Positions 1 through 8,675 of a stretch of DNA of 22,701 nt are shown piece by piece. The notes beneath the pieces were generated by a model that worked only from the letters and a program-made list of their open reading frames with translations, was not told where the DNA came from and did not search any database. The DNA is taken from assembly GCA_026645575.1 (NCBI GenBank), contig JAPKMW010000141.1:1-22701 (forward strand), read 5' to 3'. The DNA comes from Caldilineaceae bacterium. GTDB taxonomy: Bacteria > Chloroflexota > Anaerolineae > Caldilineales > Caldilineaceae. Position 1 is the stretch's first letter. Each line of letters begins with the position of its first letter. The translations under genes were made by a program, and so were the position numbers.

Positions 1-14
1 TGGTTTCGTCACCT

Positions 15-1790
15 TTACTTTACCCGGTGGGCCATCCCCCTCCAAATTTCAACCAAACTAGATACACTACCGTCTCTCCAGACCAATGCACCTGTTGCGG
101 TTAGCTTGGTGGCAAAGCCATCATAACAATGGCGTGTACCGCTGCCGCCCCCACTGCAAATGCCGCTCAAGGTGGGTTGTGGCGCATCGGCGCTGATGGG
201 GAAATTGTTTGGGGAGTTGGTCATGCCGACGACATAGGCGTTGCCCTCATGATCGACGGCCAAGCTATGGCCCTCTTCCCAAGCATCCCCCCCCAGATAG
301 GTGGAATAGAGCAGGGCGTCACCTTGCGGGGTCAACTTGGTCACAAAGGCATCGGTGAAGTTATCCAAACCGCGCTTGGTCGGTTGCAGAGCATTTTGCG
401 TGGGAAAGTCAGCGGCAAAGGTATAGCCTGTCACCAGGATATTGCCTTGTGGGTCAAGCGCAATGTCTGTGCCAATATCGTTGCCGTGGCCGCCCAGATA
501 GGTAAAGAAAGGCGCAGCATTCCCGGCCGCGTTTAGCTTCAGAACCAGGGCATCATCAAAGGTGCAATCCAACCCATCGGACTCGGTGCAAAATGGCTGG
601 TAGCCACCATCATCTGTTTCAGAAAGAATGGCATTGGTGCGTCCGGTGACATAGGCGTTGCCTTGCTGGTCAACCGCAATGGCGCGTACACTGGTGCCTT
701 TGTTGAAGCCGCGATCCGCACTGCCAAAGTAGGCTGCGTATAAGATCTCGCTCATGTCCGCTTTGATCTTTTTGACAAAGGACTCAGGCCCATACGTACC
801 GGCAACCTCGCCGGCAACATAGGCGTCGCCTTGCGTATCGACAGTGATGGCATAGCCCATATCATGAACTGACAAGCCCAGGTAGCCGCTGCGCAGCAGA
901 GCGCCGCTGCTGTCCAACTTGGTGACAAAGGTGTCGCCATTATCGTCATAGGTGTGCCACAAGGCATTGGCTGGGAAATCTTCCGATCTGGTCTCTCCTG
1001 TGAGCCAGGCGTTGCCCAGATGATCCAGCGCCAACCCATAGGTCTCTTCGTCATCGCTCCCACCAATGAGGGTGGTGTAGAGTAGGGCCGTCCCCTGGGC
1101 GTTCAACCGGCTCACAAAGAGATCGGTTGTTCCTTTGCGTGTCCCGCCGGCGCCCGGAAAATCGCTGGAATAGGTTTGCCCACTGACGATGACATCGCCA
1201 TTGGGTGCGAGAGCGATGGCAGTGCCATAATCGCTGCTGTTGCCGCCCAAAAAGGTGCTGTAATGCAAGGCCGGGTCGATAATGAGCGGCAACCGGCGGT
1301 TGTAAGCGCCCAGCGCAAAATGGATTGTCCCGTTCTCGATCACAAACTGCGCGGTGACGAGTACGCGTCCGCCAGCCGTCTCTTGCCAGGCGATGGGCGC
1401 ATCTTCGACAAGGCGGCTGCCATCCGCCAAGTGGATCGCCAGGTTGCCAGTGGCGGAGTCAAGCGTAACCGCCTGCGCCCCCTGATAATGCCAACGAATC
1501 TGCGCCGGGTCGGCATCGGGTGCGACATAATAGGTGCTTTTTAACAGGCCATCCTTCCCATCATAGCGCAGGTCAACGCCAGGGTACAAGTCCTGATAAA
1601 GCGCCGCCGCATAGGTAGGAAGGTTGCTGCGCCATTGCGCCGGCTTACCCACATAGGTGTGATAAACGCCCGGTAAGCGGTCGATTCCTGTAATGGTGGC
1701 CTGCGGATTGGCCCCTTCCCAGGTCAACCGGAGCGTGACCGGCGTTTCCGCCTGTCTCGCGTTACCTATGCACTCACAGTGCGGCTGCAT
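15..1790 (-). CDS. SBBP beta-propeller surface protein, truncated copy
   Basis: The protein (591 aa) has two recognisable parts. Residues ~18-175 match the domain that precedes SBBP propellers (GANPQATITG, QDLYPGVDLRYDG, PLIIDPALHYSTFLGG). Residues ~180-560 hold about six SBBP blades, each with a core like GNAYVTGRT or GDVIVSGQT followed by a DFP motif. Such proteins are secreted or surface-exposed; their ligand is unknown. No signal peptide is present. Family members normally begin with a further 30-60 residues ('ENxGQ...VRF' region), whereas here homology starts abruptly after an unrelated leader, MQPHCECIGNARQAET. The last ~20 residues (from WRDGSV) also do not continue the blade pattern. 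I infer a remnant that lost its start and probably its end; the frame is still open. No good ribosome-binding site precedes the ATG. Alternatively, this is a short cytoplasmic derivative. Confidence 0.7.
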   Translation of the reverse strand: MQPHCECIGNARQAETPVTLRLTWEGANPQATITGIDRLPGVYHTYVGKPAQWRSNLPTYAAALYQDLYPGVDLRYDGKDGLLKSTYYVAPDADPAQIRWHYQGAQAVTLDSATGNLAIHLADGSRLVEDAPIAWQETAGGRVLVTAQFVIENGTIHFALGAYNRRLPLIIDPALHYSTFLGGNSSDYGTAIALAPNGDVIVSGQTYSSDFPGAGGTRKGTTDLFVSRLNAQGTALLYTTLIGGSDDEETYGLALDHLGNAWLTGETRSEDFPANALWHTYDDNGDTFVTKLDSSGALLRSGYLGLSVHDMGYAITVDTQGDAYVAGEVAGTYGPESFVKKIKADMSEILYAAYFGSADRGFNKGTSVRAIAVDQQGNAYVTGRTNAILSETDDGGYQPFCTESDGLDCTFDDALVLKLNAAGNAAPFFTYLGGHGNDIGTDIALDPQGNILVTGYTFAADFPTQNALQPTKRGLDNFTDAFVTKLTPQGDALLYSTYLGGDAWEEGHSLAVDHEGNAYVVGMTNSPNNFPISADAPQPTLSGICSGGGSGTRHCYDGFATKLTATGALVWRDGSVSSLVEIWRGMAHRVK

Positions 1791-1934
1791 GGGGTTTATG
1801 GTTGGCTACGCCCCCTGATCCTCTGGCAATGCAACCGTCAGCTCCAACAAGATCTACGAACCTTAAAGAACAGGCTGGAACAACACGAACAACTTACCGC
1901 TTATCCCTTGATCACGGGATTACCAGGAAACTGA
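1758..1934 (+). other. possible 3' remnant of an unidentified gene
   Basis: An open plus-strand frame without a start codon runs to TGA at 1932-1934. It reads protein-like, with a basic helical stretch (LHGVYGWLRPLILWQCNRQL, then QQDLRTLKNRLEQHEQL). It overlaps exactly the piece of the SBBP gene that does not look like SBBP. It may be the tail of a different gene fused to the broken SBBP gene by a deletion or insertion. I do not recognise the family. The rest of the 1791-1979 gap shows no other feature. Confidence 0.2.
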
Positions 1935-1979
1935 CCATCAGGGAAATCTGAAGCTGTGATCGCCTAACAACGCGACTTG

Positions 1980-2591
1980 TTACACCCCAACCTTAGCCCC
2001 AAAGTGCCGTGCGATGCTGCGCCGTAACAAAGCCACGGCGTGGCGACTGACCGTAGACCGGCCTTTCACGGTTGGTCGTAATGTGATCCGCACTTCATGG
2101 AGACCATCGACAAATTGCATAGTCAGCGGTAAACCACTCCGTTGAAAGACGCGCAGCATGGCATGGTTGGTCGGGTGGACATAGGCGGTAAAGGTTTGAA
2201 GCCCTTGCGCCTGGGCGCGCTGCACCAACTGTTGGAACAAGGTGCGCCCGACGCCCTGACCTTGAAAACGATCTTCAACCAGAAAACCCACCTCGGCGGT
2301 TGTCGGCTGCTGTCGATCAATGTGATAATGGGCGAAGCCAATCGCCTGGGGCTGCGGTCCTTCGACCAGGGCGATGATGCCGGCCCCCTCGCCTTTTCCC
2401 AACCGACAGATCTGCGCTAACTCGTCCAGCGTTGGCTGGTAGGGGCGCAAATAGCGATAATAGAGCGTGGTTGGCGAAACCCGTTCATACAACGCCTGTA
2501 GCAACCCTACATCTCCGTCGCGCAATGGGCGCACCTTGATCCCGGCGCCACCGGCTAGTCGAACTGGTTTTGCTGACAACGATTTCATCAT
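1980..2591 (-). CDS. GNAT family N-acetyltransferase
   Basis: This predicted acetyl-CoA-dependent acyltransferase has 203 aa. The beginning, IKVRPLRDGDVGLLQALYER with SPTTLYYRYLRP, resembles the GNAT domain that in other bacteria is fused to acetyl-CoA-synthetase-like proteins (Pat-type protein acetyltransferases). Motif A is clear at ~103-128 (FLVEDRFQGQGVGRTLFQQL), giving the Q-x-x-G-x-G/A pyrophosphate loop. A conserved later segment (YVHPTNHAMLRVFQRSGL) precedes the last strand. I start at 2591 (MMKSLSAK) because AGAGAG lies 6-8 nt upstream; the frame is open to an ATG at 2645 without such a site. The substrate cannot be told from sequence. The gene stands alone: the genes on both sides are on the same strand but separated by ~190 and ~320 bp. 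Confidence 0.85.
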   Translation of the reverse strand: MMKSLSAKPVRLAGGAGIKVRPLRDGDVGLLQALYERVSPTTLYYRYLRPYQPTLDELAQICRLGKGEGAGIIALVEGPQPQAIGFAHYHIDRQQPTTAEVGFLVEDRFQGQGVGRTLFQQLVQRAQAQGLQTFTAYVHPTNHAMLRVFQRSGLPLTMQFVDGLHEVRITLRPTVKGRSTVSRHAVALLRRSIARHFGAKVGV

Positions 2592-2907
2592 AATCCATCT
2601 CTCTTTCAACAGCCGCATCTCTATCCGGGGATCAGGATAAAGCATTCGCGTCTTTTCAGCGTCGTCGGGGGTGTCTGTTTGGGTATCTATGGCAACATTT
2701 CTCAGCTAAAGCAGCTCCCAGGTCGATGAGTGCGACAACAGTTTCCAGCGACCAACCAAGGGTAAAAGTTACGATAACGGTTGGGAAATCCAGTCAAAGT
2801 GGTGACGAGCAGCGAAAGAAAAGCAAAGCCAGGGTTCTGACAGAACCCTGGCTTGTTACGCAACAGCGTGATGATTTACAGCTTCGTGCGAAGGCAGCAG
2901 GATCTGT
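2592..2907. other. intergenic region
   Basis: This gap holds the hairpin terminator of the TadG-like gene (2826-2854) and must contain the promoter of the GNAT gene. I see no convincing -35/-10 pair. A 70-codon plus-strand frame (2726-2938) crosses the hairpin and has no ribosome-binding site, so I do not call it. Confidence 0.4.
2826..2854 (-). terminator. rho-independent-type terminator of the TadG-like gene
   Basis: A perfect 14-bp inverted repeat around a single central base (arms 2826-2839 and 2841-2854, core AGCCAGGGTTCT / AGAACCCTGGCT) lies ~55 nt past the stop of the minus-strand TadG-like gene. Read on the minus strand it is followed by TTTGCTTTTCTTTC. That tract is U-rich but interrupted. 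Confidence 0.6.
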
Positions 2908-5900
2908 TTACTTAAAGCGGATGCTGCGCAAACCATAATCCTTAGCGTTGGGATTGGTCTCGCCGCGAGCGACTGCCGGTCGAAATTCTCCTTGAATCCA
3001 GTTGGGCAATGAGGAGAAGTCATAAGCCGTCATGGTAAATTCGGCAAAGCCACAAATCTGGTAACCGTCCGTTTGGTTGCCATCATCGTAAAAGACAATC
3101 GTCATTGGTTTGTTCAGCCATTGATCGAGCGCATTGGTGATCTGTTGCACATTTTCGATCTCTGGCCCTGCCGCCACCACATCACCCACACGATGCAGGC
3201 CGCTATGATTTGGATTGTTGATGGCTGCGACTAACTCACCGTTAGAGGCAATCCCCCCATCCCAATCGAGCCACGCCAGTTTGCAGGGCGTCTCGCCTGT
3301 GGGTGTAGTGTCATCATCGCATAAGTGGCTAATCTCACCGACAAAGGTGGGTTGATGAACTTCCGCCGTGGTCGTTAAGGCCCGCACCGCTACCGAGCCA
3401 TCCAAGTTGGCAGCAGTGGTGACAGCCGCATAGGGGGCCAAGATCGCGCCCATCATATTGTGAGAACCAAAGTTAATCGTGGTGGCTTGGGGGAAGTTCC
3501 AAATGACCCGGCTACGCCAGGTGCTATTGGTAAACTCGCCAACCATGTTGCCGCTGCCGCTCCAGTCAATGGTCGTACCAGTGACGTTGATGACAATGGC
3601 GCTGGCATTACCGGGGATTAACTCAATCTGTTGCACCAGACCATTGCTAAAGAGTTCGGCGCCGCTCACCTGGAAGACGGCAACACCGCCCGCTGGGGTG
3701 GTTGTGACCTGGAAGCGTGCCGGTCCCGGTTGACCCGTCGGGAGAATAACGCCATTATCAGCCGTGGCAGCGGCTAACTGGGCTGTGGCCTCTTGTAATA
3801 TGGTGGTAATCGGGCCGTCTGACAAGAAGCTGTCTTCGATCAACGAACCGCCGCCATTGAAGTTAATGATGCGCCCATTGCTGGCGCCGCCCAAGCGCAA
3901 GCTACCAGCATTCAGATTTAGCGGGTTGCCGGCCACCAGGTCATGCACCACCGATAACATTGTATCGGTGGCAGCAATGCCGCTGACATTGATGCCAAAA
4001 TTAGCCGAAGCCGTGCTGATCAGGCTGCCGCCGACAAAGGTGCGATTCTCAACATCCGACGTGGTTGAAAGATCATCCAACACAATCAGCGAGTAGCGAC
4101 TCATGGCGTCCACCGTATCATCCAGCGCACAATTGCCTGCCGATGGCGTGGGCGTATAGGGCGGCGGGGTCAGCGGCACACTGGTAGCGGTTGCTGTGGG
4201 CGCGTCCGTTGGTGTGGCTGTCGCCGTGGGTGTTGCGGTCGGCTCCGGTGTATTGGTGGGGGTGGCCGTCGGCGTAGCAGTGGCGGTCGGTGTATGGGTT
4301 GGCGTATGGGTCGGTGTGGCTGTGGGTGGCACTGCTGTATTGGTTGCCGTCGGTGTGGCCGTGGGCATTGGTGTATTTGTGTTGAGCGGCGTTGCGGTCG
4401 GCACTAAAACTGAGGTTGAAGTCATCGTCGGCGCCGGGGTATTTGTGCGGGTGGCGGTGGGTGTAGCCGTTGGGACAATGCCGGTGAGGCAGAGGAAGTC
4501 TACTTTGGCCCAGTCCACACCATTGGAGCGGATGGAAACGCGCACTTTGGTTGTGCCAACCGGCGCCGTGGCTAAGGTCAACGTATAAGGACCGCCAAAG
4601 CGATGGGCCGGATCATCAATATCGACGGTGATCGTGTGGATGACGCGCGTACCAACCCTTACATTGCCGGCGTTCAAATATTCAAGCGTCACGGTTTGGA
4701 CACCCGGCTCGTGGGAAGCGGAGTAAAACGACATGCTGTAGACACCGCCAGGTGTTGCTGTCACATCTTGGTACATGCTGGTGCCGACCGGCCCTGACTG
4801 ATACCCATAGAGGACGCCATCGGGGATCACATAACCATGATTGCCGGTGCCGCTCATGCCAGTCCAGTTGGCAGTTCCCGCTTCAAAGCTGGGGTTTCGC
4901 AATAAGTTGCTCGGACAGGAAAGCGTGGCCGTAGCAGGTGCAGCCGCCGCCGCTGACAAGGACGAGCGCGGAGCGATAGGAGCAGAGAGGCGCAATTCAG
5001 TCGGCGGCATCATCACCGGCGATACAGTTAGCGGCGCAGCCAACGAAGGAACAGTCCCACCGGCGAAGGCAAACGACGACATACCAATGGCGCCCGACTG
5101 TACATTCGGTAGGTTGAGCGATGACAAAGAGATATTGGCGGCGGCAACAGCTAACCGGGATAAGGCTGTCGGCGCTGGGGCAACAGCCGCGGCCACCGGA
5201 ACCGCTAGCGCGGCGGCCACCGGTGCGTTGTCAGATTGGCTCTGCGCCACGGCTGCGGTCAAGAGCATGGCGAACGCAGCTTCTTCACTGTGTGTCGTTA
5301 GCACAACACCGGTAGAAGGTTGCTGTAATACATCCAGCGTGAGCAGCGCTAATGCACCATACGCAGAAAGAGGTTCTTGGATCTGGGCGCCTGTGCCGAC
5401 CTGAAGCGCCGCCCCACGGCGGGTCACTTGAATCACAGCACCGTCGTAGCGCGTCCCCGGCAAGCCATTGAGAAAACCGCGCATAGTCGGAAAGTAGTGC
5501 CAGTCGGTGGTATCCGGGCAGCTATTGACACAGAGCGGGCTTTGTTCGTCCGGGGGCGTGCTGGTGCGACCCATAAATTGGAGATCCACCAAGAAGCCGT
5601 CACCATTGGCGTTGGCGATCAGATGGCGACTGCGCGCTCCGCCGTCCCCATACTCGGTAAAGGTTCCAGCGCTCCCATAGTTGTAAAATTTGTAATAGGG
5701 CGCGTCGGCGTCGCTAGGATAGGCCGGATCCAGACTTTTTAGGGAAAAGCTATAGGCGGAATTGTCCTCAGTCACATTCCCGATCTGATAGACGGCGGTG
5801 ACAATACCACCAAAGTCGTCTTGGGCAAGAGCCACGGGGAAGTGATCAAATTCTAAACAATCACAACCGTTTATCGCCAATGGCACTAACTCATCAACGC

Positions 5901-6366
5901 CGACAACTGGTTCAAAGCCGGCCTTCGATTCAGCCGTGGCTGTGAGTTTGTGGATACCAAAAATTTGGGCAAAGAAGGGGTCATATAGATTCTTGACCGC
6001 TACTTCCACGGCAGTGTCATCATCGGCATAGGCCCACTCCACATCGACGCCATCGTAATTAACAGCGTGAATCCCTTTACCGTCTGCACTGAGCGTCCAT
6101 GATTGATTGCCAACGCCATTCACCAAGGCCAGATCGGTGATCTCTTGGTCGATGGTCGCCGTTGTCTGTTCCAGCGCCAATGCACGGGCGCCGGCCAATG
6201 CCGCCGCATCAGCGGCGGTCACCATTTGCCGCCGTTGGAGATACGCATTACTACCATCCAGGGCCAGCGCGGCTATGGCGAATAAGATAAATAAAACCAG
6301 GGCAAAATAGACCATTGCTCCCCCGGTCTGACATTCCCAAACGTTTCTCACTCTTGCGGCGATCAT
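2908..6366 (-). CDS. TadE/TadG-like pilus-type protein with inserted choice-of-anchor A adhesin domain
   Basis: The protein has 1152 aa from the ATG at 6366, which has GAGAGAGG 5 nt upstream; the frame extends to 6426 without a good site. Residues ~15-40 form one membrane helix ([20 protein letters not shown]) followed by [20 protein letters not shown], the hallmark of Flp pilus TadE/TadG-like proteins. Later parts are: ~482-625, a carbohydrate-binding or jelly-roll-like domain ([15 protein letters not shown]...); ~625-740, a Thr/Pro/Ala stalk; ~745-1015, a choice-of-anchor-A domain ([36 protein letters not shown]); and ~1025-1152, a tail with [16 protein letters not shown] and WIQGEF that resembles the end of short TadG-like proteins. 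It is likely anchored with its bulk outside the cell and may act in adhesion. No other tad genes are visible. Confidence 0.85.
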   Translation of the reverse strand: MIAARVRNVWECQTGGAMVYFALVLFILFAIAALALDGSNAYLQRRQMVTAADAAALAGARALALEQTTATIDQEITDLALVNGVGNQSWTLSADGKGIHAVNYDGVDVEWAYADDDTAVEVAVKNLYDPFFAQIFGIHKLTATAESKAGFEPVVGVDELVPLAINGCDCLEFDHFPVALAQDDFGGIVTAVYQIGNVTEDNSAYSFSLKSLDPAYPSDADAPYYKFYNYGSAGTFTEYGDGGARSRHLIANANGDGFLVDLQFMGRTSTPPDEQSPLCVNSCPDTTDWHYFPTMRGFLNGLPGTRYDGAVIQVTRRGAALQVGTGAQIQEPLSAYGALALLTLDVLQQPSTGVVLTTHSEEAAFAMLLTAAVAQSQSDNAPVAAALAVPVAAAVAPAPTALSRLAVAAANISLSSLNLPNVQSGAIGMSSFAFAGGTVPSLAAPLTVSPVMMPPTELRLSAPIAPRSSLSAAAAAPATATLSCPSNLLRNPSFEAGTANWTGMSGTGNHGYVIPDGVLYGYQSGPVGTSMYQDVTATPGGVYSMSFYSASHEPGVQTVTLEYLNAGNVRVGTRVIHTITVDIDDPAHRFGGPYTLTLATAPVGTTKVRVSIRSNGVDWAKVDFLCLTGIVPTATPTATRTNTPAPTMTSTSVLVPTATPLNTNTPMPTATPTATNTAVPPTATPTHTPTHTPTATATPTATPTNTPEPTATPTATATPTDAPTATATSVPLTPPPYTPTPSAGNCALDDTVDAMSRYSLIVLDDLSTTSDVENRTFVGGSLISTASANFGINVSGIAATDTMLSVVHDLVAGNPLNLNAGSLRLGGASNGRIINFNGGGSLIEDSFLSDGPITTILQEATAQLAAATADNGVILPTGQPGPARFQVTTTPAGGVAVFQVSGAELFSNGLVQQIELIPGNASAIVINVTGTTIDWSGSGNMVGEFTNSTWRSRVIWNFPQATTINFGSHNMMGAILAPYAAVTTAANLDGSVAVRALTTTAEVHQPTFVGEISHLCDDDTTPTGETPCKLAWLDWDGGIASNGELVAAINNPNHSGLHRVGDVVAAGPEIENVQQITNALDQWLNKPMTIVFYDDGNQTDGYQICGFAEFTMTAYDFSSLPNWIQGEFRPAVARGETNPNAKDYGLRSIRFK
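4150..4480 (-). repeat. Thr/Pro-rich stalk-coding low-complexity repeat
   Basis: Degenerate tandem repetition of codons for [13 protein letters not shown] motifs inside the TadG-like gene encodes an extended, probably surface-exposed stalk between two folded domains. On the plus strand the same DNA reads as GV/AV repeats and opens an artefactual 130-codon frame (4196-4588). Confidence 0.8.
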
Positions 6367-6426
6367 AAAACCTCTCTCAACGTTGAACGGCGTCGGCGAT
6401 GAATGGCGAGTAGCAGTCGTAAACAT

Positions 6427-6857
6427 AACTTTCGCTTCTCACTGCCTACAAACTAGAACATTTTACAGATTACAGTCGGCCACCATGAAGTTTTTGGCAT
6501 AAACCACCTGATTCAAAGCACGGATTGCAAAGCGCTTGTCATCCGATATAAGATCACCAGGTGGTTCGTCATAACGACCATGACTTAGTACATATGACTT
6601 AAATTATCATGATTGTGCCGGAAAGCGCATTACAAAACCTTGTCTACCCTTCCAGAAAAGGAAGTATAGTGGCAGATAGCAAGTCGCAAGTAAAAGGTGG
6701 CAAGCAGGCAGGATGTACGGGCAAAGCTACCGCTTGCTCCCACTTTGCTAGAGCAGTTGCACATTTAGCAAAGTTGCAGTAAAGTGGTAGGGATTCTGCC
6801 AAAGGAGCAACGCAACTGAGGTGTGAAGCGCAGGCAATTTCAGCGAGAAAGGAACGC
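6427..6857. promoter_or_regulatory. divergent intergenic control region (TadG-like / uxaA-like)
   Basis: These 431 bp separate two divergently read genes, so both promoters should lie here. For the plus-strand cluster the best candidate is TTGTCT (6640-6645), a 19-bp gap, then TATAGT (6665-6670). A perfect dyad CTTCC-N6-GGAAG (6649-6664) fills the spacer and abuts the -10 box, as an operator would. The ~190-nt leader that would follow contains CTTTGCTA (6743-6750) and its complement TAGCAAAG (6766-6773), within outer arms CCACTTT and AAAGTGG. A 9-bp inverted repeat (AACCACCTG at 6502, CAGGTGGTT at 6558) lies on the TadG side. All functional roles are inferred. Confidence 0.35.
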
Positions 6858-7196
6858 ATGGCTGCTTTACCGACCTGTTTTCAGATCAATCCACAAGACA
6901 ATACCGCCGTCATGTTGGCCGATGGCGCAGCCGGCACTGTCATCCAAGTAATTGGGGGAGTGACGAACACCACCGTCACTTTGACCCAGCCGATCGCTTA
7001 TGGGCACAAGGTTGCGCTACAAGATATTACCGAGAGCGCAGCGATCTTCAAATATGGTATTCGCATCGGCCATGCTACCCAGCCGATTCAGAGTGGCGAC
7101 TGGGTGCATCTCCACAACTGCGCCAGCGACTATGATGAACGCTCCGGCAGTTTGGCAATTGACAGCGGCAGACCAACGGATACGGTTTATGCGTGA
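6858..7196 (+). CDS. UxaA-family hydrolase small subunit (SAF domain)
   Basis: This 112-aa protein is a single SAF domain, as at the N-terminus of altronate and galactarate dehydratases. The core GHKVALQDITESAAIFKYGIRIGHAT..I..GDWVHLHN is almost diagnostic. In the family this domain pairs with the large catalytic domain and helps bind the sugar-acid or sulfolactate substrate; the His-rich end (VHLHN) is conserved. AAAGGA lies 5-6 nt before the ATG. The large subunit follows 100 bp downstream. The split form resembles sulfolactate sulfo-lyase SuyA/SuyB and some altronate dehydratases, so the substrate (altronate, galactarate, sulfolactate or another 2-hydroxy acid) is undecided. Confidence 0.85.
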   Translation: MAALPTCFQINPQDNTAVMLADGAAGTVIQVIGGVTNTTVTLTQPIAYGHKVALQDITESAAIFKYGIRIGHATQPIQSGDWVHLHNCASDYDERSGSLAIDSGRPTDTVYA

Positions 7197-7206
7197 AGTG
7201 TCGCTT

Positions 7207-7263
7207 GAGATAAAGAGATAAAGGTCAAACTGTAATCTCTCAATCTCTTTATCTCTTTATCTC
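7207..7263 (+). repeat. intercistronic hairpin, copy A of the AATCTCTCAATCTC family
   Basis: A perfect 17-bp inverted repeat (GAGATAAAGAGATAAAG at 7207-7223 and its complement at 7247-7263) encloses a 23-nt loop. The loop and right arm contain AATCTCTCAATCTC, shared with the hairpins at 10893 and 19890. It begins 11 nt after the small-subunit stop, between the two dehydratase genes. It may modulate readthrough or mRNA stability, or be a REP-like mobile repeat. Confidence 0.75.
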
Positions 7264-7295
7264 CCTCTGTACCCAGGATAGAAAGAGGATCAACC

Positions 7296-8510
7296 ATGCT
7301 TGATGTAACACACTACCAATGGCGCGGCTATCTCCGGCCGGATGGGCGCAAAGGGGTGCGCAATCTTGTTTTGGTGATTTACACCGTGGAATGCGCCCAA
7401 CATGTGGCCCATGCCATTGCCCGTGACGAACCGGATACCCACGTGATCGGCTTTCCCGGTTGTTATGACAATCAGTACGCAGTGCGCTTGTTATTATCCC
7501 TGGCGCGTCACCCCAACGTGGGCGCTGTGTTGGCGGTAGGGCTGGGCTGCGAATATACCCAGCCAGCCAAGATCGCCGATGTGGTGCGCCAGTCAGGCCG
7601 GCCGGCAGAATCCTTTTACATTCAAGAGAGCGGTGGCACGGTGAAGAGTACGGCCAAGGGCAAGGAGATTGTCGCCCGTCTGCGCCGTCAGATCGCCGCC
7701 GAAACGCCCATTGTGCCGATGACGCTAGCGGATTTAACCGTCGGTTGTGAATGTGGCGGGTCGGATGCAACCTCTGGCCTGGCCGGCAACCCAGTTGTGG
7801 GCGCTTTTTATGATCTGTTGGTCGATGCGGGTGGCACCGCCATTTTTGAAGAAACGGTCGAGATGTTGGGCCTCAAATCGATCATGCTGGCCCGCGCCGC
7901 TCACGACGAAGCGCGCCAAGCATTAGCTGTCGCCTATGACAAAGCGGAATGGTATTGCAAAACCGTGCGTCAATATTCAGTGGCGCCGGGGAACTTTGCC
8001 GGCGGGTTGACCACGATTGAAGATAAAAGCATGGGCGCCTTTATCAAAGGGGGCAGCCGTCCCATCCAGGGCGTCATCCGCGTCACCGAGCGCCCGCCCC
8101 AGCCCGGCCTTTGGATCATGGACAGCGTCCCCGATCCTTACTTTATGCAATTCGGCTACACCAATCCCAACGACACCGAAGGGATCATGGACTTGATCTC
8201 CGGCGGCGCACAGATCATCCTCTTTGTCACCGGGCGCGGTAGCGTGATTGGTGCGCCGATTTCACCCCTGATCAAAATCACCGGCAACAGTCGCACCTAT
8301 CAGCGCATGATCGATGACATGGACTTTGACGCCGGTCGCATCCTCACCGGCGAGTTGACGTTGGCGCAAGCCAGTCAAGCCTTATTGGACATGGTGGTAG
8401 AAATTGCCAGCGGCGCGATGAGCAAATCCGAAGCGCTCGGCCACCGTGAATATTTTGTGATGTACAAACACCAGGACACGCCATCCTTGAGCGACGGGTG
8501 TCGGGCTTAA
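7296..8510 (+). CDS. UxaA-family hydrolase large subunit (altronate/galactarate dehydratase type)
   Basis: The protein (404 aa) is the catalytic part of the altronate/galactarate dehydratase family, which removes water (or sulfite in SuyB) from 2-hydroxy acids using Fe2+ or a similar metal. Seen: [24 protein letters not shown] near the start; cysteines at 33, 56 (GFPGC), 85 (GLGCE), 151 and 153 ([16 protein letters not shown], the family's strongest motif); [21 protein letters not shown]; and the C-terminal [22 protein letters not shown]...[19 protein letters not shown] stands 7-8 nt before the ATG. With the SAF subunit the total is 516 aa, close to one-chain dehydratases (~500). No transporter, kinase or regulator gene is adjacent to identify the sugar acid. 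Membership of the family is certain; the substrate is open. Confidence 0.9.
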   Translation: MLDVTHYQWRGYLRPDGRKGVRNLVLVIYTVECAQHVAHAIARDEPDTHVIGFPGCYDNQYAVRLLLSLARHPNVGAVLAVGLGCEYTQPAKIADVVRQSGRPAESFYIQESGGTVKSTAKGKEIVARLRRQIAAETPIVPMTLADLTVGCECGGSDATSGLAGNPVVGAFYDLLVDAGGTAIFEETVEMLGLKSIMLARAAHDEARQALAVAYDKAEWYCKTVRQYSVAPGNFAGGLTTIEDKSMGAFIKGGSRPIQGVIRVTERPPQPGLWIMDSVPDPYFMQFGYTNPNDTEGIMDLISGGAQIILFVTGRGSVIGAPISPLIKITGNSRTYQRMIDDMDFDAGRILTGELTLAQASQALLDMVVEIASGAMSKSEALGHREYFVMYKHQDTPSLSDGCRA

Positions 8511-8521
8511 GGGTAGCTAGG

Positions 8522-8656
8522 TTTGTTGCGAAAGCGCTTGATCACCGCCACGTGCGCAAAGAACGCAAAGCTTCGCGAAGATTTCTCTTTGGTTTTCCTT
8601 TGCGATTCCTTCGCGCACGTGGCGACCTTTGCGGTAGCCATCGCGTTTCGCAACAA
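8522..8656. repeat. large imperfect palindrome (REP/MITE-like)
   Basis: Outer arms TTTGTTGCGAAA...CG (from 8522) and CG...TTTCGCAACAAA (to 8656), and inner arms CGCCACGTGCGC (8547-8558) and GCGCACGTGGCG (8613-8624), are complementary. CGCAAAG / CTTTGCG pairs lie further in, and a perfect CTTCGCGAAG palindrome sits at 8571-8580 near the centre. It fills almost the whole gap between the large subunit and the next gene. I infer a non-autonomous palindromic repeat. A 97-codon frame through it (8498-8791) is an artefact. Confidence 0.75.
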
Positions 8657-8675
8657 AAATTAGATAGGAAAAACC

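Noticed and set aside
1..60. Plus-strand C-terminal fragment ending at TAG 58-60 (VTFTLPGGPSPSKF...)
   Set aside because: It reads like a protein tail but is only 19 codons at the window edge, too short to call.
2726..2938. 70-codon plus-strand frame
   Set aside because: It crosses the terminator hairpin and the end of the TadG-like gene, with no start signal.
4196..4588. 130-codon plus-strand frame of Gly-Val-Ala repeats
   Set aside because: It is the complement of the Thr/Pro stalk codons in the TadG-like gene, and no ribosome-binding site precedes it.
6644..6859. 71-codon minus-strand frame in the divergent control region
   Set aside because: It overlaps the promoter and start of the SAF-subunit gene, has no ribosome-binding site, and shows no recognisable motif.
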